Positions 26,537-34,677 are shown, counted from the stretch's first letter. The stretch is 64,000 nucleotides of DNA from DATAFF01 sp044870245 (GCA_044870245.1 JBIOYR010000121.1:56416-120415); one strand, 5' to 3'. Program-made: numbers and translations. The notes: generated from the letters alone by a model not told the origin.

Positions 26537-27160
26537 CTACCGTCCGCCGATGCTGCTCAGGACCTGCCGGATCTCGCTCTCGGCGCGCCGGAGCTCCTCG
26601 GACCGGCCAGCCATGAAGACACGACCCGATGCACCGATCATCTGAACATCGACAAGGGTAGAGGCGGGTGCTGCGCGCTCGGCTTCATTGGCAGCGAAGG
26701 CTGCGAACAGCGCCGGCTGGACCTCGAAGGCAAGAAGCGACTGCCCCGGCAGCATCATGGAGGCTTCTCTCGTCCGGTTGAGAATGATTGCGTGCTGGTC
26801 CGACAGCTCGGCGATGATGTCGGAGAACAGAATGGACGGTTTGAGCTGTCCTTCGGGCGAGGCTTCGAGGCCACGCAGCACCGCCTTGCCGGCGGCCTCC
26901 ACCAAGCGCGGATCGCGCGAATGGAGCTCGAGCACCCCGAACTGGCGTTCGGTAAACAGCAAGCCGGGCTCGAGATCGGGAGAAGCCTTTATGGCGAAGT
27001 CGACGATGCGATGAATGGCAAGGGCCGGCGAGACCTCGATTATGAGGCTGCTGTCGCCGGCCATCGGCGGATAACCGCGCGCGCGGGTCGGGGTCGACAG
27101 ATAGGCCGCGAATTGCGGCATGAGCCTGCCAATCGGCAGATAGACGCGCAGCTCGGTCAT
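26537..27160 (-). CDS. Microcompartment shell protein, tandem BMC domain (BMC-T), second copy
   Basis: A 207-aa shell protein related to the BMC-T at 28154-28768. Shared landmarks are the N-terminal MTELRVYLPIGRLMPQFAAY versus MAELRSFIFIDQLQPQTLGY, LLFTERQFGVLELHSRD versus ILVVERQYGYLEFHSRS, and IGASGRVFMAGRSEELR versus IGATGRVYLAGPEAEMR. BMC-T proteins form pseudohexameric trimers that tile the shell and often carry the larger gated pores. The N-terminus lacks the usual GMIETKG start of a BMC domain, consistent with a permuted domain order. It is the last gene of the shell operon. Confidence 0.85.
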   Translation of the reverse strand: MTELRVYLPIGRLMPQFAAYLSTPTRARGYPPMAGDSSLIIEVSPALAIHRIVDFAIKASPDLEPGLLFTERQFGVLELHSRDPRLVEAAGKAVLRGLEASPEGQLKPSILFSDIIAELSDQHAIILNRTREASMMLPGQSLLAFEVQPALFAAFAANEAERAAPASTLVDVQMIGASGRVFMAGRSEELRRAESEIRQVLSSIGGR

Positions 27161-27183
27161 CGCTCAATCCCAACCTGGTCCGG

Positions 27184-27462
27184 TCACTTCCCGTCGGCGG
27201 TGAAGTGCTTGCCAAGGTCGGGATGCGGGCGCGGGATGACGTGGACGGAGACGAGCTCGCCGACCTGCCCCGCCGTTTCGGCGCCTGCCTCGGTCGCCGC
27301 CTTCACCGCGCCGACATCACCTCGGATGACGACGGCGACCAGGCCATCGCCGACCTGCTCGCGCCCGACAATCGCGACATTGGCTGCTTTCACCATGGCG
27401 TCGGCTGCTGCCAGCGCGGCGACATAGCCCTTCGTCTCGATCATGCCAATTGCCTGAGTCAT
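27184..27462 (-). CDS. Microcompartment shell protein, hexamer-forming (BMC-H)
   Basis: A 92-aa single BMC-domain protein. It starts with the canonical AIGMIETKGYVAALAAADAM, followed by KAANVAIVGREQVGDGLVAV and VIRGDVGAVKAATEAGAETA, and ends with VSVHVIPRPHPDLGKHF. Such proteins form the flat hexameric tiles of the shell. The pore-lining loop is expected in the VGDG region. It sits between the BMC-P gene (27 nt upstream) and the second BMC-T gene (23 nt downstream). Its length is normal for PduA/EutM-type proteins. Confidence 0.95.
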   Translation of the reverse strand: MTQAIGMIETKGYVAALAAADAMVKAANVAIVGREQVGDGLVAVVIRGDVGAVKAATEAGAETAGQVGELVSVHVIPRPHPDLGKHFTADGK

Positions 27463-27489
27463 TTCACATCCTCCATCTCGTTCAATTGC

Positions 27490-27729
27490 TCACCGGGGAT
27501 CGACCGAACCGATGATCAAGGCATCGACGGGTGCCCTCACCTTCTCGAAATGGCCGGCGGCCACCGAGCCCTGCGTCACGAGAACCTCCTCGCCCTCGGC
27601 ACATCCCAGGGGATCGAAGGCAATGAGGCGTGCACCGCTTTCCAGCTCGATCTCCAGAAGCCCTCCCTGCGGAAGGCTGGCCACACGCTTCGTCGCCCAG
27701 AGCCGTCCGATAACCTTACCCCTGATCAT
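27490..27729 (-). CDS. Microcompartment vertex protein (BMC-P, EutN/CcmL family)
   Basis: A 79-aa EutN/CcmL-type protein, which forms pentamers that cap the vertices of the polyhedral shell. Typical segments are GKVIGRLWATKRVASLPQGG, LIAFDPLGCAEGEEVLVTQG and the end of the barrel ALIIGSVD. The ATG at 27729 overlaps the TGA of the upstream BMC-associated gene by 1 nt (TGATG), so the two are translationally coupled. The presence of a BMC-P means a closed shell can be built from this locus alone. Confidence 0.93.
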   Translation of the reverse strand: MIRGKVIGRLWATKRVASLPQGGLLEIELESGARLIAFDPLGCAEGEEVLVTQGSVAAGHFEKVRAPVDALIIGSVDPR

Positions 27730-28157
27730 CAGCCGCTCCTTTCCACCGCGATCCCGCGGCTTCGCAAGCGATCGCGCGCCAGCGGCGTGAATCGCACACC
27801 CCTTGCCACCGAGATTGTACGGGTATCTTCGGCGAGGCTATCGACATGTCGCTCGGTGACGATGCCGCTGTCGAATCGAACTGCTCGCGACTGGGGGGCG
27901 GCCGGCGTTCGGCTCTGGCGCGCCTCCGGCCGTGCCGAATTGGCGTCGCCGAGCCGGAACACGTAACGGCCTTCCGAAATCTCACGCCGCAGCTCCGCGT
28001 CATTTGCGAGATCAAGAAGTCGCTCCACGAACCGCGCGAGATCGGAGTCGCTGGCAATGGCAACCCGTTCCTCCCGGGTCGCCGGACGCCGCAGACTGGC
28101 AATCTCCTCCGCCAGCACTTCGCGTATGATCGCGCGGATCTCCTCGGAGGTGCTCAT
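27729..28157 (-). CDS. BMC-associated protein with N-terminal encapsulation-like helix
   Basis: A 142-aa protein with no enzyme signature. Its N-terminus SEEIRAIIREVLAEEIASL is an amphipathic helix of the encapsulation-peptide kind and closely resembles the C-terminus of the locus aldehyde dehydrogenase (DEIRRIIAEELRRALKS). The middle is polar and probably disordered (about residues 72-100). The C-terminal RFTPLARDRLRSRGI resembles the TP-x-ARD-x-x-x-x-x-GI motif at the ends or edges of several Eut/Pdu proteins. It may link shell and cargo. It overlaps the upstream BMC-T (ATGA) and the downstream BMC-P (TGATG). Confidence 0.78.
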   Translation of the reverse strand: MSTSEEIRAIIREVLAEEIASLRRPATREERVAIASDSDLARFVERLLDLANDAELRREISEGRYVFRLGDANSARPEARQSRTPAAPQSRAVRFDSGIVTERHVDSLAEDTRTISVARGVRFTPLARDRLRSRGIAVERSG

Positions 28158-28768
28158 CGGCTGCGACCTGCCTCCCGCAAAGCGTCCTCGGCGGCATCGC
28201 GGGCGTTGCGCATTTCCGCCTCCGGGCCTGCGAGATAGACCCGTCCGGTGGCGCCGATCATTCGATAGTCGACAAGTTTCACATTTGCTGCCTTCTCTGC
28301 GCCATTCGCTGCAAGGACCGCATAAGAAGCAGGCTCCATCTCCATGATGTAGAGCGATTCACCGCCCAGGATCATCGAACCAAGCTTGTTGCGATTGATC
28401 AGGAAGGCGTGCTGCGGATCGATCCGCGTAACGATATGCGACGCCAGGATCTGTGGTTTCCTCGCATCCTCCGGTCGTCCGGCGAGCGCCTTCAGGACGG
28501 CTTGCGCCGAGGATTTGACCGCCGCCGTCGAGCGCGAATGGAATTCGAGATAACCATACTGGCGCTCGACAACCAGGATGCCGGCCTCGACCTCGCTGTG
28601 CTTGACCGCCACGTCGGTCAAAGCCTCGATATCGAGTCCGGGCGCTACCTCGATGATCTGCGCCGCGACATTGGCCCGCGGCAGGCTTCCGCGAATCCAT
28701 GTCGCCATATAGCCGAGAGTCTGGGGCTGCAATTGATCGATGAAGATGAACGATCTGAGCTCGGCCAT
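28154..28768 (-). CDS. Microcompartment shell protein, tandem BMC domain (BMC-T), first copy
   Basis: A 204-aa trimeric shell protein. It contains MAELRSFIFIDQLQPQTLGY at the N-terminus, IIEVAPGLDIEALTDVAVKH, GILVVERQYGYLEFHSRSTA, QHAFLINRNKLGSMILGGES and RMIGATGRVYLAGPEAEMRN. This sequence type is that of the RMM (Rhodococcus and Mycobacterium) compartment BMC-T as I remember it. ATG 28768 lies 2 nt after the aldehyde dehydrogenase stop; the longer frame to 29479 runs inside that gene and is rejected. Confidence 0.88.
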   Translation of the reverse strand: MAELRSFIFIDQLQPQTLGYMATWIRGSLPRANVAAQIIEVAPGLDIEALTDVAVKHSEVEAGILVVERQYGYLEFHSRSTAAVKSSAQAVLKALAGRPEDARKPQILASHIVTRIDPQHAFLINRNKLGSMILGGESLYIMEMEPASYAVLAANGAEKAANVKLVDYRMIGATGRVYLAGPEAEMRNARDAAEDALREAGRSR

Positions 28769-28770
28769 GA

Positions 28771-30324
28771 TCAGCTCTTCAGTGCGCGCCGCAGCTCTTC
28801 GGCGATGATACGACGAATCTCGTCGCGAAGATCGTCGCTGCGGGGTCCAACCGACATGGCCCGACCTTTGCCCGGCACACCGTCGGCGGGTGCCTCGGCA
28901 AGCGGACCGGGATGCTTCAGCCTCGCCAGGTCGCGCGTGCCGATCGAGGGGTCGACCTCCTTGGGCCAGGCGATCCGCGTCCAGTGGACGAGGTGTTGAG
29001 GTCCGATATTCTCGCCGATCGAGGATCGCCCGAAAAACCCGGTGCCAATGGTGAAGGTCGGCCCGAGCGTCGTGCCAAAGCCGGCGGCTCCCTGGCTGCA
29101 GGGCGCATTGACGACCACCCGGTAAACCTCGACGGCCGCGCCATATTCCGCCGCCATGGCGGGATCCCTGCTGTGGATTGCTGCCGAATGTCCAGCGCCG
29201 GTAAATCGGAGGAGCTGGCGGGCGGCAGTCAGTGCCTGAGCCTTGTTGCGCGCGACGTAGAAGCCAAGCGCCGGGCACAGCTTCTCGCGCGAGAGGTCCT
29301 CGCCTACACCGATGGCGGAGATCGGCGCAACGATGACCTCGGTCTTTGCGGCAATCTTGATCCCTGCCCTTTCGGCGATGAAGCGGGCATCGCGTCCAAG
29401 CGCCTCGATATTGAAGCTTCCTGCGTGAAAGAGATACCGGCGAAGTGCTGCCGTCTCCTCCTCGCCACAAACATGGCACCCGGCCCTCTCGAGCTCCCTG
29501 ACAAGGGGCTTCGCAACCTCCTCGAGCGTGATCAGCACCGATTCATTGGTGCAGAGGATCGAGTTGTCGAAGCTCTTCGAGGCGACAATGTCCTCCGCCG
29601 CCTGCCTCAGATCAGCCGTGGCATCGACCATGACAGGAGCGTTGCCAGGTCCGACCCCGATCGCCGGATTGGCCGACGAATAGGCTGCGCGAACCATGGC
29701 GGAGCCGCCGGTCGCGAGTATCAGATCGGTCTGCTCCGAGCGCATGAACTGGTTGATGAGCCGGAGATTGGGCCTCTCGATGACCTGCACCGCCCCTTCC
29801 GGTGCGCCTGCCTTCTCCGCCGCATCGGCAAGCGTTCGAGCTGCATCGACGCTGCATTCGCGTGCTGCCGGATGGGGCGACAGAACGATGGCATTGCGGG
29901 TCATCAAGGCGATCAGCGTCTTGAAATAAATGGTCGAGATCGGGTTTGTGGAGGGAGCAAGGGCCAGGATCACGCCGGCCGGCCGCGGGATCTCCACCAT
30001 GCGCGCGTCTTCATTGTAGCGGGCGTTCACGAAGTCCCATTCGCGATAGTGCTGGACGAGTGGCACCGAGGAAAGCTCGTTCTTGATCCTTTTGTGCTCG
30101 GCAACCCCGAAGCCGGTCTCGCGGACCGCCCAGTCGCCATATTCGCCAGCCTTGCGATAGGCCGCCTCGGCTGCCCCCTCGGCGATTGCCTGGGTTCTTG
30201 CGCGGTCATAGCGGCTGAACACCTGGGCGGCCCAGCGCGCCCGCTCGAGAACCATTTCGGCGCGGGCACGAGCGCCGGTGTCAGTCTCGGAGGTGTCAAG
30301 AACGGCGGCGATCTGCTGGTCCAT
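28771..30324 (-). CDS. CoA-acylating aldehyde dehydrogenase, microcompartment cargo
   Basis: A 517-aa aldehyde dehydrogenase. The catalytic Cys lies in KSFDNSILCTNESVLI (Cys258), the sequence style of the CoA-acylating PduP/EutE/AdhE group, and PSTNPISTIYFKTLIALMTR forms part of the cofactor site. It is expected to convert propionaldehyde (or a related aldehyde) to the acyl-CoA inside the shell. A linker with Gly, Pro and Lys (about residues 475-497) leads to a C-terminal amphipathic helix DDLRDEIRRIIAEELRRAL, a clear encapsulation peptide. ATG 30324 overlaps the upstream stop (TGATG); GTG 30327 is the alternative. Confidence 0.92.
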   Translation of the reverse strand: MDQQIAAVLDTSETDTGARARAEMVLERARWAAQVFSRYDRARTQAIAEGAAEAAYRKAGEYGDWAVRETGFGVAEHKRIKNELSSVPLVQHYREWDFVNARYNEDARMVEIPRPAGVILALAPSTNPISTIYFKTLIALMTRNAIVLSPHPAARECSVDAARTLADAAEKAGAPEGAVQVIERPNLRLINQFMRSEQTDLILATGGSAMVRAAYSSANPAIGVGPGNAPVMVDATADLRQAAEDIVASKSFDNSILCTNESVLITLEEVAKPLVRELERAGCHVCGEEETAALRRYLFHAGSFNIEALGRDARFIAERAGIKIAAKTEVIVAPISAIGVGEDLSREKLCPALGFYVARNKAQALTAARQLLRFTGAGHSAAIHSRDPAMAAEYGAAVEVYRVVVNAPCSQGAAGFGTTLGPTFTIGTGFFGRSSIGENIGPQHLVHWTRIAWPKEVDPSIGTRDLARLKHPGPLAEAPADGVPGKGRAMSVGPRSDDLRDEIRRIIAEELRRALKS

Positions 30325-31595
30325 CACGATGCCTTCCGGAGCGCCTTTCCCATGACGTCGCGCCGCGCCAGACCGATGGCGACCTCCACCCGGGACAACA
30401 GCTCCTCGGACAGGGCTTCGGTGATCAGAATACCTGGCTTGAATTGCAGGACACTTGGATCGAGGGTTGAGAAGATCGCCCAGACGCCATTTTCATAGAG
30501 GCGCCGCATCACCGGTTTGGCGCCTTCGGGATGGTCGAACTCGAGGCCCATGATGACGCCGTTCTGCCGGATGCCGATGAAGAAGTCGGAGTAGAGGGCC
30601 TGGATCTCGTCGAGCCCGGCGCGGATGAAATCCGAGGCATAGCGCACCATCGAAGCGACTTCGGGACGCTGGGTGATCTCGAGCACCTTGAGCGCCACCA
30701 CACAGCCAAGCTCGGCACCGCCCGCTGTCGAGATATGACCGAAACCGTCCTCGGTCAGCCATTGAGCGCAATGCTTCCCCAGCACGGCGCAGGAAATCGG
30801 ATACATGCCGCCGGTGATCGCCTTGCCGATCACCATGATGTCGGGGTCGACGCCATATTTCTCGCAGCCCCACATGACGCCGGTGCGCATGAGCCCGGTC
30901 TGCACCTCGTCGGCGATATAGAGCGCATCATATCGTTCACAGAGTTTCTTGACGCCTGGCAGATAACCTTCCCTGGGCATCGGGAAGCCGTAGGTCGCAG
31001 GAATGGTTTCGAGTATCACAGCCGCCACGTCGCGCCCTTTCAATGCGTCCTCCATCGCATTGAGATCGTTGAATGGAACCTGGATGAACTCGCCTTCGCG
31101 ATCTTCCGACAGGAACAATTTCGAGAAGCGCTGGTCGCCGGTCTTGACCGCAAGCCCGGTATGGCCGTGATACGCTTTGATGATCGACACGATCTTGCGC
31201 TTGCGCATGGCATTTCGCGCAGTCTTGATGGCGATATCGACTGCCTCCGCGCCACCCGCCCCATAGGCGGTATATTGCAGATCGCCCGGGCAGCAGGCCT
31301 GGAGCGCCTCGGCAAGCGCCGTCCGCGCCAGGGCTGGAAAATGGTGGTTGCCCATATCGAAATGCCGGGCCCCGGAATTCAGCACTTCCACCAGCTCGGG
31401 ATGACGATGACCGAGATTGTAGGTGCCGCCGTTCAGATGAACGTCGATCAGCCGTCGCCCATCCATGTCGTAGAGGAAATAACCCTCGCGGCGGTCGATC
31501 ACGAGATCGACGCCGACATCCTGCCAGAACTGGGTCTTGCCCGGGTTCCAGAACTCCTTCGAGCGTTCGAGGAACTCAAGCTTCTCTTCGCTCAC
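30324..31595 (-). CDS. Class III aminotransferase-fold enzyme, probable aminopropanol-phosphate phospholyase
   Basis: A 423-aa PLP enzyme of aminotransferase class III. It has GGTYNLGHRHPELVEVLNSG, GAGGAEAVDIAIKTARNAMR (PLP phosphate cup), YIADEVQTGLMRTGVMWGCE (Asp binding the pyridine N) and VIGKAITGGMYPISCAV, containing the Schiff-base Lys. In the mycobacterial RMM pathway the equivalent gene is the candidate phospholyase, converting 1-amino-2-propanol phosphate to propionaldehyde, ammonia and phosphate. A simple transaminase role cannot be excluded. The start is GTG 31595 with AGAGG 6-10 nt upstream; the extension to 31664 crosses operator repeats. No encapsulation helix is visible. Confidence 0.88.
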   Translation of the reverse strand: MSEEKLEFLERSKEFWNPGKTQFWQDVGVDLVIDRREGYFLYDMDGRRLIDVHLNGGTYNLGHRHPELVEVLNSGARHFDMGNHHFPALARTALAEALQACCPGDLQYTAYGAGGAEAVDIAIKTARNAMRKRKIVSIIKAYHGHTGLAVKTGDQRFSKLFLSEDREGEFIQVPFNDLNAMEDALKGRDVAAVILETIPATYGFPMPREGYLPGVKKLCERYDALYIADEVQTGLMRTGVMWGCEKYGVDPDIMVIGKAITGGMYPISCAVLGKHCAQWLTEDGFGHISTAGGAELGCVVALKVLEITQRPEVASMVRYASDFIRAGLDEIQALYSDFFIGIRQNGVIMGLEFDHPEGAKPVMRRLYENGVWAIFSTLDPSVLQFKPGILITEALSEELLSRVEVAIGLARRDVMGKALRKAS

Positions 31596-31645
31596 CTGAC
31601 ACCTCTGCCATTTGCTCGTCTCTAGCAGAGGCGGCAACGGCAGGG

Positions 31646-31673
31646 CTTGACAGGCTCGCGACAAAACTTGACA
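31646..31673 (+). promoter_or_regulatory. AraC-type direct-repeat operator A, shell/enzyme operon
   Basis: Two CTTGACA half-sites start at 31646 and 31667, exactly 21 bp apart (two helical turns), a spacing typical of AraC/XylS binding. The proximal edge is 50 nt before the GTG start of the phospholyase operon on the - strand. No -10 box lies 16-18 nt after either TTGACA, so they read as binding sites and not as -35 elements. It mirrors operator B. Confidence 0.75.
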
Positions 31674-31692
31674 GCGCGCGCCAGACTTGGCC

Positions 31693-31720
31693 TGTCAAGA
31701 GATTGCCGGATAATGTCAAG
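31693..31720 (-). promoter_or_regulatory. AraC-type direct-repeat operator B, kinase/regulator operon
   Basis: TGTCAAG at 31693-31699 and 31714-31720 is the inverse of CTTGACA, again with 21-bp spacing. Together with operator A the region has twofold symmetry and serves the divergent kinase gene: the proximal edge is 53 nt before ATG 31774. The probable regulator is the AraC protein encoded two genes downstream (32841-33899). Confidence 0.75.
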
Positions 31721-31773
31721 CTCGCGATGCGGCGCCAACAAATGATAGGCTGACGGTCACCATGGAGGGGATC

Positions 31774-32781
31774 ATGACGGCTTTCCATCTCCTGCCGCAG
31801 GAGGAGCAGATTCGCCGGCTCGAGCGCATTGCCGTGTCGGCGCTTGCCCGATACCCGTTTGCTCCCGATGCGACCGTGACCCTGATCAATCTCTCCGAGA
31901 ACGCCACCTATCGGATCGACAGCGCCGGCGAGCGCTTTGCCATGCGCGTCCACCGCGAGGGTTACCATTCCGAAAAGGCCATAGAATCGGAGCTTGCCTG
32001 GGAGATGGCGCTGCGGCGCGACGGCGCTGCCGTCACCCCCGCTCCCATTCCCGGGCGCGACGGCAAGCTGATCCAGACCGTCGCTCACGAGCTCCTGCCG
32101 CGCCCCCGCAACGTCGTGGCGTTCCGCTGGGAGGATGGCGTCGAGCCTTCCGAAAAGGAGCACGATCTCACGACCCCCTTCGAGATTCTCGGCGAGATCA
32201 CCGCGCGAATGCATCTTCATTCCATGGCCTGGCAGCGCCCGCCGGGCTTCGAGCGCCACCGTTGGGATTTCGACACCAGCATCGGCAACAGGCCGCATTG
32301 GGGTTCCTGGCGCGACGGCATGGGCATGACGCCCGAGCGGATCGCGCTCTTCGCCAGGACCGTCGACCTGATCGGCACCCGACTTCGGAAATTCGGCCAG
32401 GAGCCGCATCGCTTCGGACTCATCCATTGCGACATGCGCCTCGCCAACCTTCTCATCGACGGGCCGGTGACCAAGGTCATCGACTTCGACGATTGCGGCT
32501 TCTCCTGGCTCCTCTATGACTGCGCCACGACCGTCTCGTTCTTCGAGCATCAGCCGGAGGTTCCGCGGCTTCTCGACTGCTGGACCCGTGGCTATCGGCG
32601 GGTCAAGGAATTGCCGATCGAGGACGAGCGGGAGATCTGGACGTTCGTCATGCTCCGGCGTCTTCTGCTTGTCGCGTGGATCGGCTCCCATTCGGAGACC
32701 GACCTCGCCAAATCCATGGGCGATGACTACACCGCCTCGACCGTTCCGCTTTGCGAGGATTATCTCAGCCGTTTTGGCTAG
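31774..32781 (+). CDS. APH-fold kinase, probable (S)-1-amino-2-propanol kinase
   Basis: A 335-aa aminoglycoside-phosphotransferase/choline-kinase-like enzyme. The Brenner motif is in GLIHCDMRLANLLIDG (catalytic Asp, metal-binding Asn), the DFD-type metal motif in KVIDFDDCGFSWLLYD, and the N-lobe Lys/Arg region in RFAMRVHREGYHSE. The equivalent in the mycobacterial RMM locus was shown to phosphorylate (S)-1-amino-2-propanol, preparing it for the phospholyase. ATG 31774 follows GGAGGGG at 31764-31770; ATG 31762 is an alternative within that site. It is transcribed divergently from the phospholyase operon. Confidence 0.87.
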   Translation: MTAFHLLPQEEQIRRLERIAVSALARYPFAPDATVTLINLSENATYRIDSAGERFAMRVHREGYHSEKAIESELAWEMALRRDGAAVTPAPIPGRDGKLIQTVAHELLPRPRNVVAFRWEDGVEPSEKEHDLTTPFEILGEITARMHLHSMAWQRPPGFERHRWDFDTSIGNRPHWGSWRDGMGMTPERIALFARTVDLIGTRLRKFGQEPHRFGLIHCDMRLANLLIDGPVTKVIDFDDCGFSWLLYDCATTVSFFEHQPEVPRLLDCWTRGYRRVKELPIEDEREIWTFVMLRRLLLVAWIGSHSETDLAKSMGDDYTASTVPLCEDYLSRFG

Positions 32782-32840
32782 AGCCTGCGGGTTCCATGCC
32801 GTTGATCCCGCGGCATTTCCCGTGTCATTATGGTCATGCA

Positions 32841-33899
32841 ATGGCCAGAGAAAGCGCAGGGCTCGAGGTTACAGGCGCTGGAGACGGTCGACCGCCGGCC
32901 GTTCTCGCCTCCGCAGCCACCGGCATCGTTGAGAGCATCGAAAGAGAGGGTGGCGATGTCGAGGGCGTTTTTGCGTCCGCTGGCATTGCTCCCGCCATGG
33001 CCGGCTCACCCACCCTGCGCCTCAGGCTTTCCTCGTTCTGCGCCCTGTTCGAGGAAGCAGCCCGCAGCACCGGCAATGACAATTTTGGCCTGTGGTTCGG
33101 CAACGGCTTCCGCCCGCGCAGTCTCGGCATGTGGGGCTACGCCGCGGTCTCGGCCCAGACCCTGGGCTGCGCCCTCGAGAGCCTTGTCGATCTGTTCCCG
33201 CTACACCAGGAGAGTTCGCTGATGCGGCTCTTCACCGGAAAGGACGGGCTCGGGCGCCTCGAATACCAGATCACGGCGCCCTCCATTCTCGAGCGCCGTC
33301 AGGATGCAGAGCTGTCGCTTGGCATGTTTCTGAACGTGTTCCGAGAATGCCTGGGCACCCGCTGGTCGCCCGAGGAAATTCATTTCGAGCATCCGCGACC
33401 GGAGAGCTTTCGCGAACATGAGCGGGCGTTCGGCGCACCGGTCTATTTCTCACAACCCACCAACGCAATTCTGTTTCGGCCGGAAAACCTGGCGCAAGCG
33501 ATGCCGGGCCGCGACCCAACCCTCATGGCAATGATGCGGGAATGCCTCGAAAGGCTGGCGAGCGGGCAGCCCGAGGAACTCTCTTTGCTCGACCAGATCC
33601 GGACAGCAATCCGGGCGCGCTTGCCGAGCGGCCAGCCGACGCTCGAGGAAATCGCCGGCGACCTTCGTCTCCCTCCATCGGCGATCCATCGTGCCCTGGG
33701 CGAGTCCTCGTTGGTCTACAAGGATCTGGTCGAGGCCACGCGTCGCGACCTTGCCTTCATGTACATGAAGCAGCGCCGATTGCCGCTGTCCGAGATCGCG
33801 CTTCTCACCGGCTATTCCGAGCTGTCGGCCTTCTCGCGGGCAGTGCGGCGCTGGACCGGCAAGTGCCCGAGAACACTGCGTTTGGATCTGCTCCAATAG
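32841..33899 (+). CDS. AraC family regulator with arabinose-binding-like N-terminal domain
   Basis: A 352-aa regulator. The N-terminal two-thirds match the Arabinose_bd (PF12625) ligand domain, with FASAGIAPAMAGSPTLRLRL and FGLWFGNGFRPRSLGMWGYA. The C-terminal AraC DNA-binding domain contains LPLSEIALLTGYSELSAFSR and AVRRWTGKCPRTLR. It follows the kinase gene by about 60 nt on the same strand and is probably co-transcribed with it. The start is uncertain: ATG 32841 (MARESAG) or 32796 (MPLIPRH); neither has a strong ribosome site. It is the obvious candidate to bind the CTTGACA direct repeats. Confidence 0.88.
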   Translation: MARESAGLEVTGAGDGRPPAVLASAATGIVESIEREGGDVEGVFASAGIAPAMAGSPTLRLRLSSFCALFEEAARSTGNDNFGLWFGNGFRPRSLGMWGYAAVSAQTLGCALESLVDLFPLHQESSLMRLFTGKDGLGRLEYQITAPSILERRQDAELSLGMFLNVFRECLGTRWSPEEIHFEHPRPESFREHERAFGAPVYFSQPTNAILFRPENLAQAMPGRDPTLMAMMRECLERLASGQPEELSLLDQIRTAIRARLPSGQPTLEEIAGDLRLPPSAIHRALGESSLVYKDLVEATRRDLAFMYMKQRRLPLSEIALLTGYSELSAFSRAVRRWTGKCPRTLRLDLLQ

Positions 33900-33906
33900 T
33901 CCGCGC

Positions 33907-34677
33907 TCACATCATGGAGAGAGCCTCGAGCGACTCGGGCAGAATTTGCCCGCCATCAACGATGAGGGTCTGGCCGGTAATGTAGCCTGCCTCCTTGGAA
34001 GCGAAGAAGAGGACGGCATTGCCGATATCCGCCACTGACCCGAGCTTCTTGAGGGGGACCGATGCCGCCATGGTGTTGTAGTAGTCCTCGCCCAGGGCCG
34101 CCAGCCCCTCGGTCACGATATTTCCCGGCAGGACCGCATTGACCGTGATGGCGTATTTCGCCAGCTCGATCGCCGCGGAGCGCATGAAGCCGAGCTGACC
34201 CGATTTGGTGGCGCCGTAATGCGACCAGCCGGGAAAGCCCGTGACCGGTCCGGTGATCGATGACGTCAGGATCACCCGACCCTGATCGGATTTCTTGAGA
34301 TAGGGAAGGCATGCTTTGACCGAGAGGAACGCGCCCTTGAGATTGGTGTTCGCCACCTCGTCCCATTGCGCGGGGCTCAGATCCTCGATCTTCACCTGCG
34401 GGAAGATGCCGGCATTGGCACAGAGAATATCGATGCCGCCGAACGCCTCGGCAGCAGCCTTTGCCGCTTTCTCCATCGATGCGAGATCGGTCACATCGCC
34501 TGCAATCGCGTTTGTACCGTGCCCGATATCGGCTGCCGCACGCTTTCCCTCCTCGAGATGGCGCGAGACCACGGCGACGCGGGCCCCGGCATCGGCCAGC
34601 GATTGGGCGATGCCCTTGCCGATTCCCTTGCTACCACCGGTCACAACCGCTTTTCGCCCTTTGATCGAGTCGAGCAT
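33907..34677 (-). CDS. SDR dehydrogenase, probable 1-amino-2-propanol/amino-alcohol dehydrogenase
   Basis: A 256-aa short-chain dehydrogenase with TGGSKGIGKGIAQSLADAGA, CANAGIFPQVKIEDL, catalytic Ser in LTSSITGPVTGFPG, Tyr-x-x-x-Lys in HYGATKSGQLG and the C-terminal GGQILPESLEAL. FabG-like overall, but in the RMM locus an SDR of this type interconverts (S)-1-amino-2-propanol and aminoacetone. It is 13 nt downstream of the PotC-like permease gene, with GGGAGC before the ATG, and so is last in the transporter operon. It completes the set of four RMM pathway enzymes. Confidence 0.85.
   Translation of the reverse strand: MLDSIKGRKAVVTGGSKGIGKGIAQSLADAGARVAVVSRHLEEGKRAAADIGHGTNAIAGDVTDLASMEKAAKAAAEAFGGIDILCANAGIFPQVKIEDLSPAQWDEVANTNLKGAFLSVKACLPYLKKSDQGRVILTSSITGPVTGFPGWSHYGATKSGQLGFMRSAAIELAKYAITVNAVLPGNIVTEGLAALGEDYYNTMAASVPLKKLGSVADIGNAVLFFASKEAGYITGQTLIVDGGQILPESLEALSMM

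Noticed and set aside
31646..31720. CTTGACA motifs as ordinary -35 promoter elements
   Set aside because: No TATAAT-like hexamer lies 16-18 nt downstream of any copy in the matching orientation, and the exact 21-bp pairing fits regulator binding better.
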